A stretch of DNA of 64,000 bases, taken from Lachnoclostridium sp. Marseille-P6806. Lineage in GTDB: Bacteria > Bacillota > Clostridia > Lachnospirales > Lachnospiraceae. Positions 1 to 7,284 of the stretch are shown one piece after another (the stretch's first letter is position 1; the number at the start of each line of letters is the position of its first letter). The stretch covers positions 62,001 to 126,000 of the forward strand of contig NZ_LR130575.1 in NCBI RefSeq assembly GCF_900625025.1. The letters are read 5' to 3'. Made by a program: the position numbers and the translations under genes. Below the pieces are notes generated by a model. The model made no database searches. It saw nothing but the letters and a program-made list of their open reading frames with translations, and was not told the DNA's origin.

Positions 1-64
1 GCGCCGTAAGTTCACGACGATGTTCGCTACGACGTTCGCGACGCCGCAAGATTGCAGTTTTTCT

Positions 65-93
65 TTGACGGCCCGCCGTCTATATGCTAAAAT
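65..93 (+). promoter_or_regulatory. sigma-A promoter of rpsB-tsf
   Basis: A -35 element TTGACG (65-70) and a -10 element TAAAAT (88-93) are separated by exactly 17 bases. The predicted transcript starts near 100 and leaves about 148 bases of leader before rpsB. It is the only good promoter I see ahead of rpsB. The 64 bases before it hold no gene I can recognise. Confidence 0.75.
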
Positions 94-99
94 ACTCGC

Positions 100-247
100 G
101 TTGTGACTATAAATCACGCATTCCTGCGCGGCTGCCGTGTGTTTGCAAGAGGCAAATGGCAGACAAGTCCTTCCGGCGGTACGGCTTTGTGCCGCTGCCC
201 GCGAGCTGGATGCGGAAGACAAACTAATTTTTAGTGGAGGAAACAAA
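100..247 (+). promoter_or_regulatory. structured 5' leader of rpsB, possible S2 autoregulatory RNA
   Basis: The leader can fold into at least two hairpins. In one, CTGCC pairs with GGCAG around a GTTTGC/GCAAAT inner stem near 131-164. In the other, CTTCCG pairs with CGGAAG around a GGCGG...CCGCTGCC inner stem near 170-220. Ribosomal-protein leaders of rpsB are known in several bacterial groups. Assigning this one to such a family is inference. A ribosome site GTGGAGG lies at its end. Confidence 0.4.
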
Positions 248-1009
248 ATGAGCGTAGTATCGATGAAGCAGCTTCTGGAAGCCGGTGTGCACTTCGGTCA
301 TCAGACCAGAAGATGGAACCCCAAGATGGCGCCGTATATCTTTACGGAGAGAAACGGCATCCACATCATTGACCTGCAGAAGTCCGTCGTAAAGGTGGAC
401 GAGGCCTACAAGGCGGTCTTTGAGATCGTCGAGCAGGGCGGAACCATTCTCTTTGTCGGCACCAAGAAGCAGGCGCAGGATGCGATCAAGGCCGAGGCGG
501 AGCGCTGCGGCATGTATTATGTCAATCAGAGATGGCTCGGCGGCATGCTGACCAACTTCAAGACCATCCAGAGCCGCGTGGCGCGTCTCAACAAGATCGA
601 TCAGATGGAAGCAGACGGGACGTTCGACGTGCTTCCCAAGAAAGAGGTTGCGCAGCTTCAGAAAGAGCAGGAAAAGCTGCAGAAGAACATCGGCGGCATC
701 CGCAACATGACCCGCATTCCGGACGCAATCTTCGTGGTCGATCCCAAGAAAGAGAAGATCTGCGTGCAGGAGGCGCATGCGCTGGGCATTACGCTGATCG
801 GCATCGGCGACACCAACTGCGATCCGGAGGAGCTGGATTTTGTGATCCCGGGCAACGACGATGCGATTCGCGCCGTCAAGCTTCTGACCGGCAAGATGGC
901 GGATGCCGTCGTTGAGGCGAAGCAGGGAGAAGAGAACGTCGACGACGAGGCGCTCGCGGCTGAGTCCGCAGCGTCTGAGGCGGAGCAGGCGGCTGAGGGA
1001 ACGCTGTAA
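248..1009 (+). CDS. rpsB: 30S ribosomal protein S2
   Basis: S2 sits between the head and body of the 30S subunit and is needed for mRNA binding. The 253-residue product shows family signatures: [20 protein letters not shown] at the N-terminus, then [20 protein letters not shown], and the '[12 protein letters not shown]...EA' and 'IPGNDDA' blocks. A Glu/Ala-rich acidic tail ends the protein. The ATG at 248 follows GTGGAGG with a 7-base spacer and matches the family N-terminus. The frame stays open 37 codons further upstream, but that part lies in the leader and has no similarity to S2. It is the first gene of the rpsB-tsf transcription unit. Confidence 0.98.
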   Translation: MSVVSMKQLLEAGVHFGHQTRRWNPKMAPYIFTERNGIHIIDLQKSVVKVDEAYKAVFEIVEQGGTILFVGTKKQAQDAIKAEAERCGMYYVNQRWLGGMLTNFKTIQSRVARLNKIDQMEADGTFDVLPKKEVAQLQKEQEKLQKNIGGIRNMTRIPDAIFVVDPKKEKICVQEAHALGITLIGIGDTNCDPEELDFVIPGNDDAIRAVKLLTGKMADAVVEAKQGEENVDDEALAAESAASEAEQAAEGTL

Positions 1010-1053
1010 TTCAAAGGGCGATTTCCTGCCGCAGGATGGGCAGAACGGATATG

Positions 1054-1079
1054 CAGCCCGTCTGTTTCGGGACGGGCTG
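1054..1079 (+). other. rpsB-tsf intergenic hairpin
   Basis: A perfect 9-bp stem (CAGCCCGTC / GACGGGCTG) closes an 8-base loop. No T-run follows, so this is not a canonical terminator. It may stabilise the upstream mRNA or tune tsf expression relative to rpsB. Confidence 0.6.
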
Positions 1080-1109
1080 TGTGGTACGATATGTAAGGAG
1101 GACAGGCAG

Positions 1110-2060
1110 ATGGCAGTAATTACCGCAGCAATGGTGAAAGAGCTGAGAGAGGTCTCCGGTGCAGGCATGATGGACTGCAAAAAGGCGCTGACCGAGTGCG
1201 ACGGCAACATGGACGAGGCGATGGAGTTTCTCAGAAAGAACGGGCAGGCCAAGGCGGAGAAGAAAGCGAACCGCATCGCGGCCGAGGGACTTACCCGCAT
1301 CGCGACGGACGGCGATCGGAGAGCTGCGATCGTCGAGGTTAATTCCGAGACGGATTTCGTGGCGAAGAACGAGAAATTTCAGAACTATGTCGGGAAAGTG
1401 GCGCAGCAGGCGCTTGCCAGCAATGCCGCCGATCTCGATGCGTTCATGGCGGAGAAGTGGCTTGAGAATCCGGAGGAGACGGTAAGCGAGGCTCTGGTCG
1501 AGATGATTGCGGTTATCAGCGAGAAGCTGAGCATCCGCCGTGAGATGAAGATCGAGGAGAATGACGGCGTTCTTGCGACGTACAGTCATGACGGCGGCCG
1601 CATCTCTGTCGTGGTCGACGCCTCCACAGCGGTGGTCAACGATGATATCAGAGAGGCCGTCCGCAATATCGCGATGCAGGTCGCGGCTCTTTCCGCGCAG
1701 TATGTCTCCGTGGACGAGGTTCCGGAAAGCTTCCGCGAGCATGAGAAAGAAATTATCATGGCGAACATCCGGCAGGAGAACGAGCAGCTTCCCGAGAACA
1801 AGAGAAAGCCGGAGCAGATCCTCGAAAAGCAGCTTGTGGGCCGCCTTGCCAAGGAGCTCAAGGAGATCTGCCTGAACGATCAGATCTATGTCAAGGCCGA
1901 GGATGGCAAGCAGACCGTGGCGCAGTATCTGGCCGAGGTCGGCAGGAGAAACGGCACCGAGCTTGCGATCCGCAGATTTGTTCGCTGGGAGGTCGGTGAA
2001 GGCATGGAGAAGAAGCAGGAGAACTTCGCGGAAGAGGTTATGGCACAGGTGAAAGGCTGA
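1110..2060 (+). CDS. tsf: translation elongation factor Ts
   Basis: EF-Ts is the guanine nucleotide exchange factor that recycles EF-Tu from GDP to GTP. The 316-residue protein carries the UBA-like N-terminus (AAMVKELREVSGAGMMDCKKAL) and the EF-Ts core motif SETDFVAKN. The two-subdomain core follows. The ATG at 1110 is preceded by AAGGAGGA at a 7-base spacing, which rules out the long open frame reaching back into rpsB. It lies 100 bases downstream of rpsB and is probably co-transcribed. In most Firmicutes pyrH-frr follow directly, but here they lie 18 kb away. Confidence 0.97.
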   Translation: MAVITAAMVKELREVSGAGMMDCKKALTECDGNMDEAMEFLRKNGQAKAEKKANRIAAEGLTRIATDGDRRAAIVEVNSETDFVAKNEKFQNYVGKVAQQALASNAADLDAFMAEKWLENPEETVSEALVEMIAVISEKLSIRREMKIEENDGVLATYSHDGGRISVVVDASTAVVNDDIREAVRNIAMQVAALSAQYVSVDEVPESFREHEKEIIMANIRQENEQLPENKRKPEQILEKQLVGRLAKELKEICLNDQIYVKAEDGKQTVAQYLAEVGRRNGTELAIRRFVRWEVGEGMEKKQENFAEEVMAQVKG

Positions 2061-2094
2061 TCCTGCGTCCGGAAGCTGAAACAGGAATTTATTC

Positions 2095-2125
2095 GAGGAG
2101 GCGGGAACTTTCCGTCTCCTCTTTT
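2095..2125 (+). terminator. intrinsic terminator after tsf
   Basis: GAGGAGGCGG (2095-2104) pairs with CCGTCTCCTC (with one G-T pair), followed by TTTT. It ends the rpsB-tsf unit. Confidence 0.8.
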
Positions 2126-2168
2126 GCACTTTGTGCGGTTTCCCGCAGTACGGGGAGGACCGCCCGGA

Positions 2169-3170
2169 ATGGTGGTGGACTTGAAATTTCGGAAAATCAA
2201 TGAGACAACCATCAACTGCATCATCACACAGGAGGATATGCGCGCCCACGGACTGCGCATCGACGACCTCTTTGAGAAAAAAGAGGAGGCCATGGAGTTC
2301 CTGCATCAGGTTCTGAACGAGGCGGCGCGCCGCGTGGGCTTTCGCGCGACCGGCGGGGGGACGAGCATGCAGATGTCGGTTCTGCCGGATCAGTCGCTCA
2401 GCCTCACGATTTCGGAGCAGTCGCACGAGCAGTTCGACAGGATGCTGGGGGAGCTGCAGAAAAAGCTGGGCATTGTCCTCACGGACAAAATGCGGCGGGA
2501 TCTCTCAAAGCTGTCGGATGACGAACGGATTGAGAAGCTGAAAGAATACGCGGCCCACCTCATGCGGACGGAGCTGGGAGTTCCCGACCCCTCGGCGGGA
2601 ACCGAGGCGCCTGTGGAAGACGGCGGGGATGAAGAAGCGCGGGAAAAAGAGGACAGCGGCGAAGAGGGGACGGATGCTTCGGCCGGGGAACCCGGCGCAG
2701 GGGAAGTGCCGGAGCCCGGGGAGAAGATGCTTTCCGGCGTCCGGGATTCACAGGATTCGCGGGGACCGCATTCCGGCGGCGCTTTGCCGGGCAGCGGCAG
2801 AGCAGCGGCCGGACCCGGCCGCAGCACTCCTGCGGAGGAGCCCGCAGAACAGCAGCTTCGGGACCGGGAGTTTCTTTTTGAATTTGACAGCTTCGGCGAC
2901 GTTCTCCGCTGCGCCCGCTTTATCAGCAGGCAGCCGGTTTATGCGGAGCGGGGGATCGAGGCCGAGCTCTACGCGGGCGGCACAGCCCCCCGCTACTGGC
3001 TGATCCTCACCAAGCCCGAGGGGGAAGATTCCCGCTTTGCCAAGACGGTACTGTCGCTCAATGAATACGGCCGGATGCTGACGTCGCGGCCGGAGGTTCT
3101 GGCGCATATCCGGGAGCAGGAGCGCTGCATCCGGAAAGACGATACCATCGGAGAGCTTGCAAAAATATGA
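2169..3170 (+). CDS. mecA: MecA-type adaptor protein for ClpC
   Basis: MecA adaptors bind substrates such as ComK or ComW and deliver them to the ClpC/ClpP protease. The N-terminal domain (residues about 1-110) shows the family pattern 'KINETTINCIITQEDMRAHG' followed by 'FLHQVLNEAARRVGF'. The C-terminal domain (about 235-333) has 'FEFDSFGDVLRCARFI' and 'YWLILTKPE'. Between them lies an unusually long, low-complexity Glu/Gly/Ala/Pro linker of roughly 90 residues. The ATG at 2169 follows GGGGAGGA, so an in-frame extension back to 2124 is not needed. The gene overlaps the next one by 4 bases. comM and dprA, 54 kb away, are compatible with a competence role. A general protein-quality role is equally possible. 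Confidence 0.85.
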   Translation: MVVDLKFRKINETTINCIITQEDMRAHGLRIDDLFEKKEEAMEFLHQVLNEAARRVGFRATGGGTSMQMSVLPDQSLSLTISEQSHEQFDRMLGELQKKLGIVLTDKMRRDLSKLSDDERIEKLKEYAAHLMRTELGVPDPSAGTEAPVEDGGDEEAREKEDSGEEGTDASAGEPGAGEVPEPGEKMLSGVRDSQDSRGPHSGGALPGSGRAAAGPGRSTPAEEPAEQQLRDREFLFEFDSFGDVLRCARFISRQPVYAERGIEAELYAGGTAPRYWLILTKPEGEDSRFAKTVLSLNEYGRMLTSRPEVLAHIREQERCIRKDDTIGELAKI

Positions 3171-3979
3171 GAGAACAGCAGAAGAACCGGCCTGCGGCGG
3201 GAGGCGCGCCCGCCGGGGCGGATCGAGTGCCTGCAGCGGAGCGCATGCCTGCCGGGGCGGAGCGCGTGCGCCTGAATAAATTCATCGCAGCCTGCGGTTA
3301 CTGCTCCCGGCGGGATGCGGATGCGTTGATCGCCCGGGGGAGCGTCACGGTGAACGGCCGTTTGGCGGAGACCGGATCCTCCGTGGTGCCCGGCGAGGAT
3401 ATCGTCCGTATCGGAGAAAAGATACTGCGTCCCGCCCCAAAAAAGACGGTCGTCGCCTTTTATAAGCCGGTGGGCGTGACCTGCACGGAGAGAGACCCCC
3501 ACGCGGAGCGAACGCTGGCGGACGCCTTTCACTATCCGCTGCGCCTTGCCTACGCCGGGCGGCTCGACCGCGACTCGGAGGGGCTGCTTCTCATGACGAA
3601 CGACGGAGCGCTCATCGATGCGATGATGCGGGGACGGAACGGTCATGAAAAGGAATATATCGTCCGTGTAACGAAGCGGGTCAGCGATGCGGAGCTGAAC
3701 CGTCTGCGGAAAGGGGTTTTTCTCAGAGAGCTCGGAGTGACGACGCGGCCCTGCGAGGTAACGCGCCTCGGCGACCGCACGCTTCGCTTTGTGCTCACGC
3801 AGGGGCTGAACAATCAGATCCGTCGCATGTGCAGGGCGGTGAACAATGAGGTGAAAAGACTGAAGCGCGTCCGCGTGCTGACGGTGGAGCTCGGGGCGAT
3901 GCAGCCCGGGCAGTGCCGGGAGCTTTCGGGCGGGGAGCTGGAGGAGCTCCGCGCAGCGGCGGGAATGAGAGAGGTGTGA
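3167..3979 (+). CDS. 23S rRNA pseudouridine synthase, RluF/RluB family
   Basis: This enzyme isomerises a uridine in 23S rRNA. After a Pro/Ala/Gly-rich N-terminal stretch of about 35 residues comes an S4 RNA-binding domain ('RLNKFIAACGYCSRRDADALI'). The RsuA/RluB/E/F catalytic domain follows, with the Asp-containing motif 'YAGRLDRDSEGLLLMTND'. The C-terminal 'TQGLNNQIRRMCRAVNNEV' block resembles RluF more than RluB. The length of 270 residues fits. The start codon overlaps the mecA stop (ATGA). The exact target uridine cannot be read from the sequence, so no symbol is given. Confidence 0.85.
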   Translation: MREQQKNRPAAGGAPAGADRVPAAERMPAGAERVRLNKFIAACGYCSRRDADALIARGSVTVNGRLAETGSSVVPGEDIVRIGEKILRPAPKKTVVAFYKPVGVTCTERDPHAERTLADAFHYPLRLAYAGRLDRDSEGLLLMTNDGALIDAMMRGRNGHEKEYIVRVTKRVSDAELNRLRKGVFLRELGVTTRPCEVTRLGDRTLRFVLTQGLNNQIRRMCRAVNNEVKRLKRVRVLTVELGAMQPGQCRELSGGELEELRAAAGMREV

Positions 3980-3986
3980 CAGGGCT

Positions 3987-6023
3987 ATGACACGGCAGGA
4001 GTACGACCGGCTCGCGGAGACGATACGGTATCATATGGACCGTTACTACAATCAGGATGCGCCCGAGATATCGGACTATGAGTACGACGGCCTGATGCAG
4101 GAGCTCAAGGCGGCGGAGAGAGAGCATCCCGAATGGGTGACGCAGGAATCGCCCTCGCAGAGAGTGGGCGGAGAGGCGAAGCGCGAGGCGGGGGTCAAGG
4201 TGCGCCACGACGTGCCGATGCTGTCCATCGAGGACGTCTTTACCAAGGAGGAGGTGGAGGCATGGATCGGCCGGATCCATGCGCAGTACCCGGAGGCGCA
4301 CTTTTCGGTCGAGACGAAGATCGACGGGCTCAGCCTTTCCCTGCGCTATGTGAGGGATGAGGAGGCGGGCGCGCTCCGGCTCGCGCTGGCGGAGACCCGG
4401 GGGAACGGCTTTGAGGGCGAGGATGTGACGGCAAACGCCCGGATGATCCCGGACATTCTTCAGACCGTGAAGCTCCCGTATGATTCCTTTGAGCTCCGGG
4501 GCGAGGTCTACATGAGCCATGAGAGCTTTGACCGCTTCAATGAGGCGCAGGAGGCGCTGGGAAAAAAGACGGCGGCGAATCCGCGGAATCTTGCGGCGGG
4601 GACGCTGCGGCAGCTCGATCCGAACGTGACGCGGGAGCGCGGCCTGCATATGCTGGTGTTCAATGTGCAGAGAGGCCCTGCGGAGCTCACGGCGAGTCAT
4701 GCGGCGGGGCTTTCGGTGCTCGGGGAGGCCGGCATCCCGGTGGTTCGCCACCGTCTCTGCCATACGGCGGCGGAGGTGCTGGCGGCGATCGATGAGATCG
4801 GTGAGCTGCGGGAGGAATTGCCCTACGATCTGGACGGCGCGGTGGTCAAGCTGGACGACACCTCTCTCCGGGACGCCTTTCCCGCAGGGAGCAAGTATTC
4901 GAGCGGTCACATCGCCTATAAATATCCGCCTGAGGAGCGCGTGGTGGAGATGGAGGAGATCCTTGTGGACGTGGGGAGAACAGGCAGACTTACGTTCACA
5001 GGGCGCTTTCATGACGCCGAGACAGGAAAACCGGCGCGGCTCTGCGGGACAGCCGTGTCGCGGGCGACGCTCCACAATCAGGACTACATCAGCGAGATGC
5101 ACATCGGCGTCGGGGGGCACTACCGCCTCTTCAAATCCGGAGAGATCATCCCGAAGCTGAACGGCTGTGTGAAAGAGCCGGAGACGATATACCGCGCGCC
5201 GTCGCACTGCCCGGTCTGCGGTCAGCCTCTCGTCCGGGAGGAGGACACGGCGGACATCCGCTGCGTCAATCCGTCCTGCCCGGCGCAGCTCACCCGGACG
5301 CTTGCCTACTTTGTCTCCATCGGCTGCATGAACATCATGGGGCTCGGGGAGACGTTGATCGACGCGCTGATCCGGGAGGGCTATCTTCATAATTACGCCG
5401 ATATCTACCGGCTCTGCGGCTACCGCGATGAGCTGGTGGAAAAGGGAATCATCGGAAAGGAAAAAAATACGGACAAGGTGCTGGCGGCCATCGAGAGCTC
5501 GAAGCGCAATGAACCGGACCGCCTTTTGGCGGCGCTGGGAATCCGGAACGTGGGACGAACGACGGCAAGGACCATCATGCAGCATTACGCCTCGATCCGG
5601 GAACTGATGGCGGCCTCTGCGGAGGAGCTCACGGGAATTCCGGATGTGGGAGAGACCACGGCCGTCTGCATCCGCGATTTCTTTGACAACGGGGAAAATC
5701 GGAAAATTCTTGCCGATCTCGAGGCGCTCGGCGTCAATATGGAGATGCTCCGGATGGACGAAGAGGCGCAGCCGGGCCGGCTCGCCGGGCTGACGATCGT
5801 CGTGACCGGCACGCTGGGGACGCTGGGACGGCGCGAGGCGGAGGAGCTGATCACGGCCGCCGGGGGCCGCTGCACCGGTTCGGTCAGCAGCCGGACGAGC
5901 TATGTAGTGGCGGGAGAAAACGCCGGCTCGAAGCTGGACAAGGCGAGACAGCTCGGCATCCCCGTGATTACGGAGGCGGAGCTGCTTGTGATGACGCAGA
6001 GAGGAGAGGGGCATGCCGATTAA
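3987..6023 (+). CDS. ligA: NAD-dependent DNA ligase
   Basis: LigA seals nicks in replication and repair using NAD+. The 678-residue protein has the full set of domains. The Ia and adenylation domain carries the active lysine in 'ETKIDGLSLSLRY' (K111). An OB fold follows, then a four-Cys zinc finger near 407-428 (CPVCG...CVNPSCP). Helix-hairpin-helix repeats and a C-terminal BRCT domain (about 590-675, 'LAGLTIVVTGTLGTLGRREAEELI') complete it. It starts 7 bases after the pseudouridine synthase and its end overlaps metA by 11 bases. This places five genes in one probable transcription unit. Confidence 0.98.
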   Translation: MTRQEYDRLAETIRYHMDRYYNQDAPEISDYEYDGLMQELKAAEREHPEWVTQESPSQRVGGEAKREAGVKVRHDVPMLSIEDVFTKEEVEAWIGRIHAQYPEAHFSVETKIDGLSLSLRYVRDEEAGALRLALAETRGNGFEGEDVTANARMIPDILQTVKLPYDSFELRGEVYMSHESFDRFNEAQEALGKKTAANPRNLAAGTLRQLDPNVTRERGLHMLVFNVQRGPAELTASHAAGLSVLGEAGIPVVRHRLCHTAAEVLAAIDEIGELREELPYDLDGAVVKLDDTSLRDAFPAGSKYSSGHIAYKYPPEERVVEMEEILVDVGRTGRLTFTGRFHDAETGKPARLCGTAVSRATLHNQDYISEMHIGVGGHYRLFKSGEIIPKLNGCVKEPETIYRAPSHCPVCGQPLVREEDTADIRCVNPSCPAQLTRTLAYFVSIGCMNIMGLGETLIDALIREGYLHNYADIYRLCGYRDELVEKGIIGKEKNTDKVLAAIESSKRNEPDRLLAALGIRNVGRTTARTIMQHYASIRELMAASAEELTGIPDVGETTAVCIRDFFDNGENRKILADLEALGVNMEMLRMDEEAQPGRLAGLTIVVTGTLGTLGRREAEELITAAGGRCTGSVSSRTSYVVAGENAGSKLDKARQLGIPVITEAELLVMTQRGEGHAD

Positions 6024-6930
6024 TATTCAGAATGATCTGCCGGTCAGAGAGACGCTGGAGCGCGAGAATCTTTTTATTGTGGACGAAAACCGCGCGCTTC
6101 ATCAGGACATCCGTCCTTTGCAGTTATGTATTCTGAATCTCATGCCGAAAAAGGAGGACACGGAGCTGCAGCTTCTGCGGATGCTCTCCAATTCGCCGCT
6201 GCAGGTCGATATCACGCTCATGCGGGTCGGGAGCCACGAGAGCACGCACACGTCCTCCAGCCATCTGAATTCGTTTTATTACACCTTTGAGGAGCTCCGC
6301 GGACGCCGCTTTGACGGCCTTATCATCACGGGCGCGCCGGTGGAGACCATGGAGTACGAGGAGGTCGACTACTGGCCGGAGCTGTGCCGGATCTTTGAGT
6401 GGAGCAAAACGCACGTGACCTCCGTTTTTCACATCTGCTGGGGGGCGCAGGCGGGTCTGTACTATCACTACGGTCTGCAGAAAAAGCGTCTGCCCCGCAA
6501 GCTCTTCGGTGTCTACCCGCACAGGGTATACCATCGCAGCGAGCCGATTGTACGGGGCTTCGACGACTATTTTCTGATTCCGCACAGCCGTTATACGGAG
6601 GTTTCGGGAAAGGATATTTCCGCCTGCCCGGGGCTGACGGTTTTCGCGGAGTCCGAGGCTGCCGGGGTGCTCCTGTGCATGGCAAAGGAGGGGCGGCAGA
6701 TCTTCATCTTCGGCCACGGGGAGTACGATCGCTACACGCTCCGCGACGAATTTCTGCGCGACAGGGAGAGAGGACTGGATACGGCGCTTCCGGAGAACTA
6801 CTTCCCGGGCGACGATCCGGAGCAGGAGCCGGCCTTGCAGTGGCGCTCTCACAGCAGCCTCCTGTACGCCAACTGGATCAATTATTACGTATACCAGCTC
6901 ACGCCGTATGATATCAGCCAAATTCGCTGA
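6013..6930 (+). CDS. metA: homoserine O-acyltransferase, predicted acetyl-CoA specific
   Basis: MetA acylates homoserine in methionine synthesis. The 305-residue protein shows the catalytic cysteine C142 in 'FHICWGAQAG'. A His and a Glu of the family lie in 'IFIFGHGEYDRYTL'. Residue 111 is Glu, within 'GAPVETMEYEEVDYW'. In characterised MetA enzymes Glu at this position goes with acetyl-CoA use and Gly with succinyl-CoA use. The product is therefore predicted to be O-acetylhomoserine. It overlaps ligA by 11 bases, and no SAM or methionine riboswitch is visible. The unit ends in a strong terminator. Confidence 0.95.
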   Translation: MPINIQNDLPVRETLERENLFIVDENRALHQDIRPLQLCILNLMPKKEDTELQLLRMLSNSPLQVDITLMRVGSHESTHTSSSHLNSFYYTFEELRGRRFDGLIITGAPVETMEYEEVDYWPELCRIFEWSKTHVTSVFHICWGAQAGLYYHYGLQKKRLPRKLFGVYPHRVYHRSEPIVRGFDDYFLIPHSRYTEVSGKDISACPGLTVFAESEAAGVLLCMAKEGRQIFIFGHGEYDRYTLRDEFLRDRERGLDTALPENYFPGDDPEQEPALQWRSHSSLLYANWINYYVYQLTPYDISQIR

Positions 6931-6960
6931 AAATATAATGTAAAGACTGCAAGAGCAGAA

Positions 6961-7011
6961 AAGGAGCTGCCTCCTTAGAGATTTTTATCTCTAAGGAGGC
7001 AGTTCCTTTTT
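6961..7011. terminator. strong intrinsic terminator after metA
   Basis: A 22-bp stem with a single G-T pair (starting AAGGAGCTGCC, ending GGCAGTTCCTT) encloses a TTTT loop and is followed by T-rich sequence. A-rich bases precede it, so it could act in both directions. It marks the boundary between the high-G+C backbone and the AT-richer island. From here to the next promoter (about 7012-7206) I see only AT-rich sequence without a gene. Confidence 0.92.
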
Positions 7012-7206
7012 CAGTTGTTTCTTTTTTCTGAAATCCTGTATCGGGGAGAAAACGTTGCTGCTGAAAATTTTACTGGAAACTGGGTTCTTTTTATGTTCAT
7101 TTATCTGATGAAAGTAAAAAGAAAAAATACAGTAAATATGCGGATTTCAGATATATATGCTGTGTTGAGATGAATAATTCGGGGGTAAACTGATACGGGT
7201 CAGATG

Positions 7207-7235
7207 TTGACAAACAGGAGATAGAATATAATAAT
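7207..7235 (+). promoter_or_regulatory. probable promoter of the beta-galactosidase operon
   Basis: A perfect TTGACA lies at 7207-7212. The region 7227-7237 offers overlapping -10 candidates: TATAAT at 14 bases spacing, or AATAAT/TAATAA at 16-17 bases. The exact -10 cannot be decided from sequence alone. Confidence 0.6.
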
Positions 7236-7252
7236 ATCAGTAAAATAATTAT

Positions 7253-7268
7253 TAATTTCACTAAATTA
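7253..7268. promoter_or_regulatory. inverted repeat, possible operator
   Basis: TAATTT (7253-7258) and AAATTA (7263-7268) flank CACT, just downstream of the promoter and before the ribosome site. The position fits a repressor operator, and the nearby LacI-type gene is a candidate partner. The AT-rich context makes chance occurrence plausible. Confidence 0.3.
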
Positions 7269-7284
7269 TTATCAGGTGTTCACC

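Noticed and set aside
137-247. N-terminal extension of rpsB by 37 codons.
   Set aside because: It has no S2 similarity, overlaps the structured leader, and the strong ribosome site is at 248.
3795-6014. Long open frame of about 739 codons on the minus strand opposite rluF-like and ligA.
   Set aside because: It is Arg/His/Leu/Pro-rich, lacks known domains and lies antisense to well-conserved ligA. High G+C creates such shadow frames.
6931-7206. Riboswitch or small gene between metA and the GH2 promoter.
   Set aside because: Apart from the terminator only AT-rich sequence is present. I could match no riboswitch core and no start with a ribosome site.
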